Below are positions 57,690 through 64,000 of a stretch of 64,000 bases of DNA, piece after piece; position 1 is the stretch's first letter, and the number at the start of each line of letters is the position of its first letter. Made by a program: the position numbers and the translations under genes. Location: the NCBI GenBank assembly GCA_949130495.1, contig OX422213.1, positions 541,183,467 through 541,247,466 on the forward strand, written 5' to 3'. The notes beneath the pieces were generated by a model. That model was not told the DNA's origin, did not search any database, and saw only the letters and a list, made by a program, of their open reading frames with translations. The stretch is from Sambucus nigra. Lineage: Eukaryota; Streptophyta; Magnoliopsida; Dipsacales; Adoxaceae.

Positions 57690-59092
57690 GGTGGGGCAAT
57701 GGTACCATGGTTAATTAAACCTTGGATTATGTTTCGGAGGTGAAATCATTGGTCTGTGGTATGACCAACGATTTGGTTAAAGGCGCAATGGGTATCTGCC
57801 TTGAAGTTTCTCGAAAGTGGATTGGGCAATGGACGAGGATCCAAGGGTTTGATCAAGTTTTGGCTTAAAGGGTCTGATAGACTTTGGATAGGGGAGCATG
57901 GATCTCAGTGTATTCTTTTTGAACTGGGATAAGGAGACTTTCTGGTGCCTACAAAGTGGTTGGTTGAGAGATGTTGTTGAGGGTTGAGACTGCGCACTGG
58001 TAGGTTTGTCACACTTTCTGGGGTGAACTGTTTGGACACCTTCTCTCGTTCAACCTCTATTTTAACAAGGCCTTCCTCAATTTTTACTCCTTCCTCTCTG
58101 AGAGCTCGGAAGTGGGGATGGTATTGTCCTCCCATGGTCGCTCGGACATGGGGCAAGAAATTCTTCTTCACTATGTTGACTTATTCTTCCTCGAAAAGCC
58201 GATTAGTCATAGTGGATGCTTTTTCCCTCCATCGGGCCATGAAGTTACTAATTGATTTCCAAAAGTTCTATTTGAGCAACTCTAAATCACGATGGGTGAC
58301 CTCAGGAACTTCGTTTTATTTGTACCGCGACCTGAATTCACGGGCTACATCCTCCCAGCTACGGATTCTGGACTCCTCGAGAGAAAAAAACCATTGGAGA
58401 GCGCTATCCTTCAGATTTTGCTGAAACAATTGGGCCATAAATTCTTCTGAAGCCCCTAGGAGAGTCATGGAACGGTGATAACCGTGAATATGTATAATTG
58501 GTGGTCCACTTCCTCTGAATTTCTCGATATTCGGCATCTTGAACTTCTTGGGTAACCTTGCCTTAGGATAAGGAGACATGTGGATGTAGTCCATGTAATT
58601 TTCGAAGATTCGGACTTGGTCGAACTTCTTAGTTAGCATCTTGAGATATTATTTGACCTTGTTCAATTCTTCCTCTTTTGGATCAACGATCGCAGGCAAG
58701 TTAGCCTCAGGCTAGGCAAGGTTTGGCATAGGAAGCTAGGTAAGTGGCGACCCATTAATAGGAGGGGCACGTGGAGCGTGCTGATATTCTTCAAGAACCC
58801 ATATAGGCTCGAGTGGACCCATAGCGCGAGGGAATAAGACATCGGACCCTTGAGGAATAGTAACCTGGTTTCGTTGTACCTCTTGGACCTCAGTCTGAAG
58901 GTTGCCAATCTTGGACATGAGCTGAGCTAAAACTGCCATCAGATCTGGCTGCGCAGCTGGTGCTTGATCCGTGTTCTCTATGGAAAGTGGATGAATACCA
59001 GACTCGAAAGAAGTAGCATGGGAATGGACATAACTCAGGGGTGACTTGATAGAAGATCGAAGCCAATAAGGTGCCAGGCCAAAGGGGTGCAA
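57690..59092 (-). pseudogene. Tat gag, one frame with several stops
   Basis: All parts lie in the same minus-strand frame. The N-terminal segment (59092-58736) has LMAVLAQLMSKIGNLQTEVQ, a coiled-coil-like stretch. The retrotransposon Gag core (58639-58316) has LPKKFKMPNIEKF, LFQQNLKDSALQWFFSLEES and WEDVAREFRSRYK. A further segment (58171-57905) follows. Near 57793-57750 a Cys/His stretch reads THCAFNQIVGHTTDQ and then a stop, where related Gags usually have another Cys. About six in-frame stops lie between these parts. The start of the frame is not certain. Confidence 0.85.
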
Positions 59093-59099
59093 TCAACAT

Positions 59100-60350
<1,251 letters not shown>

Positions 60351-60368
60351 TCCCCAGCGGAGTCGCCT
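60351..60368 (-). other. Tat primer-binding site (Arg tRNA type)
   Basis: The minus strand reads AGGCGACTCCGCTGGGGA next to the LTR end. It matches, with one base changed, the TGGCGACTC... primer site typical of Ogre/Tat elements. Confidence 0.75.
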
Positions 60369-60369
60369 A

Positions 60370-61235
60370 TGTGGCCATCCCCGAATATATCCCCTCGCGA
60401 CAGGAGAGGATCCCTCCAGGTCCCGCGCGTCTCCCTTGAGAGCGCTTCGGTCGGCGTCGGTGAGTGAGGTGAAAACTGCAGAGAGATAGAGTCTCCAGTC
60501 TATTTTACTGAAAATAGACAAAAGAAAAGGGAGTCATCCCGAAGGACAGCATCCAAAGACGTACTGATACATACGAAACCAAAATGATTCTAAAAGGGTC
60601 CGGAGGCTAAGTTACGAAATGGGAAGGTGTTAGGCCCCCATTCTGCCCTTACGATCTCTCATGGGTTGTTGTTATTTTCCTTTATTTCCCCTTGATATGT
60701 GTGCATGTGTATACGTAGTGGAGATAGGAATCATCGACTTGTATCATGGAAGAGATAAAGCAAGTCATCCATAGGAATGTTCAAAAAAGTAATATTAAAA
60801 AAATTGATTTATGCGATTATCCTAGCATCGATCATTATAAGGGAATGATAACGCATGTCAAATAATACTCCATTAAGAACAAGTGTATATATATATATAT
60901 GTGTGGAAATACATAATATTTAAAAGAGTTAAGTTTAAATAATATAGAAAAATAAGAAAAAAGTAGAAAAAGGACTCGAGTCTCAGGTTTTACCCCGAGA
61001 CGCCTACGTAGCTTATAGAGGCATCAAAGTTTACGCAGTTTGTATGCAAAACGAGGGGTGGGAGTGGGATTTATCCCATAAATCCAATCGGGGAGTTCCC
61101 TTGTATGTGTGTGTGTGTAAAAAAGTGTTTTAGTTCTGGGAAAGCTGTGAGAATTCCCGTTTGGAACTTATGAGTAAATCCTCTTTTTCTTATTTTTTTG
61201 GGTTTTATTTATATGAAAATAAGAGATGTGCAACA
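60370..61235 (-). repeat. Tat 5' LTR, visible part
   Basis: Plus-strand start TGTGGCCATCCCC. It is homologous to 4105-4604, then 12527-12559, then 45069-45399, all in order. It is cut at 61235 by the copia LTR, and the remaining outer part lies beyond the window. Confidence 0.85.
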
Positions 61236-62848
61236 TGTAAGGACACAAATTTCCAATTGAGTCCATATATAGTTTTGGCTCAATTCCGGACAAAAACATT
61301 TATTCGTAGGATAGTATTTAAATTGTAATATTCTCAAGCCTATGAAGTGTTTGTTGAAGACGTAGCGGCAAAGAGTATAAAGCTTCATCAACATGCCGGT
61401 TTGCGTGCCTCGTTTCTACGTCATCAATCATAGTTCCATGCTCCCAAGGTATGAATGTAATTATATATATATATAGGAGCTTGGAACAAAGTTTATTGGG
61501 TGTTAGGTTTTGTAAAAACTGTGTTTTAATTTTCAGAAAGAATTAAATAAAACTTTAAAATAAGTTTATAAAGTTTTCTGGGCTAAAATCGAATTTTCCA
61601 AACTTTCTGGTTTTTCGTTCGATAGAGTCGTTCGAACGAGATTATCGTTCGAACGAAAATGTCGTTCGAACAAACCCGCCAACGAGTTCCCACCAAAGTA
61701 TACTGGTCCGTCGTTCGATATGTCGTTCGAATGAGAATGTTCGTTCGAACGAGATATCCAACGAGATTCTAACGAGTTCAATCTGGAACGTCGTTAGAAG
61801 TCTAGTTCGAATGAGATTTCATTCGAACGAAATGTCATTCGAAGGAGATGCTAGGCGGGAACAATTCTTGGCAGTTTTTTTGACAGTTTTGCACCCACTT
61901 CCCCACTTGGTTTTTAACCAACTTTTACAGACTTTAATATGTGCGGGAATGACATTTTCCAACTTAACATTTCCATAACTTTTCCATCCTAGTTTATCTC
62001 TTAGAGAGAGTTTGAGAGCAAAATTATGTTTAGTAAAATGTTCAGGTTTTGAGTGAGATCTTTAGAGAAAAATATTTTATCACTCTAGTGTTTTACACCC
62101 ATATTGTTTATCCAAGTTCTTATATACATATCAAATTTCTTGGAGTTTGGCACCGGTTTTTCTCTACCGAATTCAAGAAGAGAAGTTTCCGGTTTTGCTT
62201 CTATCTCCCACGAAGAAAGAAGAAGTGTTTCTATGTCAATTTACCCACACGGAGAAAGGCTCCATGTACGGGTGATGGTGACCATATAAAGTCCCATCGG
62301 TGGATTCCGAGACCGCGGTGGTATTCCAAGGTTATCCGCTAGGAAGAGGTGTCTACAAGAAGAAGCGTCGAGGCTTGAGAGGGACCGAGTCGTGCGTTGT
62401 AAGTCTATATGTCTTGTAATTGTAATTCCGTATCTAGTGGATTTGTGGCTAGGGTTGTCCGAGGTTGTTTCCCGTCTTGGGTTTTTCCTCGTACATCGCG
62501 GCGTAGTGTGATTGGTTTATTTTATATTGCTTAAATAATTTAGAATGCATTCTTAGGATAATTCAAGATAAAAATCGGTCAAAATTATCACACTCAATTT
62601 AATTTGGACTTTAATTAAATATTGGGTAAAGTTTAGTTAATTCAAGTTTAGGCAAATTCTAGGACTTGGATTAATGAATTGGTTTAAGTGAATATATTAA
62701 TTGATTAATCTCACTTCACTATGTTTAAGTTTGATTTGTTTTAAAGTAAATTAAAACTTATTGTGTGTTTTGTGAACCATCTTACGCTTCCGCATCGATT
62801 TACGTAAAAAAGAAATATTTAATATAATTCGGGGTTCCATATTTTACA
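61236..62848 (+). repeat. copia 5' LTR (gag-only family), right-edge copy
   Basis: A 1613-bp LTR from TGTAAGGACACAAATTTCC to ATTTTACA. The palindrome cluster with CGTTCGAACGA words spans about 61615-61860 in U3. It is the same family as the LTRs at 688, 4605 and 10789, in the opposite orientation. Confidence 0.92.
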
Positions 62849-62851
62849 AAT

Positions 62852-62863
62852 TGGTATCAGAGC
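62852..62863 (+). other. primer-binding site (initiator Met tRNA)
   Basis: TGGTATCAGAGC three bases after the LTR end. Confidence 0.92.
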
Positions 62864-62910
62864 CAAAGCGATAAATTATTTCGTTAAGATCCTTTAAAGT
62901 TTTGGCTAAA

Positions 62911-64000
62911 ATGGATTTTTCCCCATTTTCAAAATTTCCTATTTTCGATGGTTCAAACTACGCGTATTGAAAAGCGCGTATGTGATCGGCACTAAAATCT
63001 ATCGAAGAGAGAGTTTGGATGTCTGTAGTTAATGGGTGGTCCCCACCAACTTATTTAGTTGAAAATGAATGTGTTATCAAACCCGCCGATAGATAGACTG
63101 AAAATGAGTTTAAACTTGATAATTTCAATTCCCTTGGTTTAAATGCCTTATTTAGTGCTGTCACACCAGATGAATTCCGTCGTATTATGACGTGTGAAAC
63201 CGCTAAATAAGCTTGGGATATTTTACAATTAACTCATGAAGGAACTAGTGTCGTTAAATCTTCAAAACTCCAAAACCTCACCACTCAATTTGAAACTATC
63301 AAAATGAATGAAAAAGAAACTTTTGATGAATTTTATGCTAGACTTTTCGATATTGTTAATTCATCGTTTAACTTGGGAGAGAAAATACCTGACAACCGTG
63401 TTGTAAAGAAAATTTTAAGGTCCCTACCCGATAGATTTATTCCAAAGGTGACCGTTTTAAATTATTTACCCACTTTAGCCTCTACGAAATTAGAAGAGCT
63501 TGTAGGTGATTTACAAACCCATGAACTGGATGTTTCCCTCTAAAACTAAAAAGAAAATCGAAAAGGGAGTTGCTTTAAAAGCCCGAAAATAGGTCAAACA
63601 AGTAGTAGAGAGCGATAGTGATAGTGACTCGGAAGACATGGCTTTATTTGCTCGCAAATTTAGAAAATTTCTCAAAATTAACAAAGATAAATTTAAAAAT
63701 GATTTTAAGAAATTTGAATCTGTTAAGCATTACAAGAACGAGAAGATTTCTAAAGCGGAGAAGATGCCTAAAGCCGAAAAGATCCCTAAACCTAGTAATA
63801 AAAATTTAGATAGGGACGAGTCTAATAAGTGTTTTGGTTGTGAAGGTTATGGCCATAGGGCGTTTGAGTGCCCCACTAAACTAAGGAAAGAGGGTAAGCG
63901 ACCCATTTCATATAATGCGACCCTTAGTGATAGTGATAAGGAAGAGAAGCCCGATTCCCCCACAAAGAAAATTTTTATGGATTTTATGGCTAGTCATGTG
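62911..64000 (+). pseudogene. copia gag (UBN2-type), several stops, runs off the window
   Basis: It starts at ATG 62911 with MDFSPFSKFPIFDG, but stops occur near 62970, 62983, 63094 and 63207. A clean stretch at 63304-63543 holds FDEFYARLFDIVNSSF and KKILRSLPDRF. After stops near 63543-63590 it continues in another frame with FARKFRKF, a Lys-rich stretch and the intact CCHC knuckle CFGCEGYGHRAFEC (about 63830-63875), then an acidic linker. This is the same protein as at 9542-10732. Confidence 0.88.

Larger units (their letters stand above)
61236..64000 (+). mobile_element. copia retrotransposon (gag-only family), right-edge copy, partial
   Basis: A plus-strand element with 5' LTR, primer site and gag, inserted in the Tat 5' LTR after GATGTGCAA (compare the uninterrupted LTR at 45399). 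The window ends inside its internal region, so whether it has pol cannot be seen. Confidence 0.85.

Overview
This 64 kb window looks like intergenic chromatin from a flowering plant, probably a eudicot with a large repeat-rich genome. Almost everything in it is transposable-element DNA. It holds LTR retrotransposons of the copia and gypsy superfamilies primed by plant tRNAs (initiator Met and Arg type), a Helitron carrying host-gene fragments, a hAT-type MITE, and many (TA)n tracts. No intact host gene was found. The species cannot be named from the sequence.

The layout is a set of nested insertions. The oldest scaffold I can trace is a minus-strand Ty3/gypsy element of the Tat/Ogre/Grande type running from 4105 to beyond 61235. 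It has a 5' LTR (60370-61235), an Arg-type primer site, a gag (57690-59092), and a pol with RT, RNase H, a second 'archaeal-type' RNase H and integrase (53200-57201). Its very long 3' region (about 45400-53150) holds tandem repeats and two accessory genes on the opposite (plus) strand. Its 3' LTR is cut into three pieces: 4105-4604, 12527-12559 and 44982-45399 onward. Between pieces 1 and 2 sits a minus-strand gag-only copia element (4605-12526), which itself carries a hAT MITE (5527-6073). Between pieces 2 and 3 sits a Helitron-like element (12560-44981) with captured gene fragments.

The Helitron was interrupted at target site gttta by a Sirevirus-like copia element. That element is now a tandem array of five LTRs alternating with four fragments of the pol 3' end (15523-39470, period about 2.98 kb). 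The first LTR of the array was then split at target site ccttc by a Tekay/Del-like chromovirus with 3 kb LTRs (16230-27098). At the right edge another copy of the gag-only copia family (61236-64000+) interrupts the Tat 5' LTR. At the left edge one copy of that family (1-2359) is inserted in the LTR of an older copy (2360-3641).

Nearly all coding regions carry stops or frameshifts. The best-preserved frames are the copia gag at 9542-10732 and the RT/RNase H tail at 30544-31229. The most interesting items are the five-LTR array bounded by one target-site duplication, the two intron-containing antisense accessory genes of the Tat element (the first with a plant mobile domain), the arrays of a 12-bp palindrome in the gag-only copia LTRs, and the Helitron with unrecognised captured exons.
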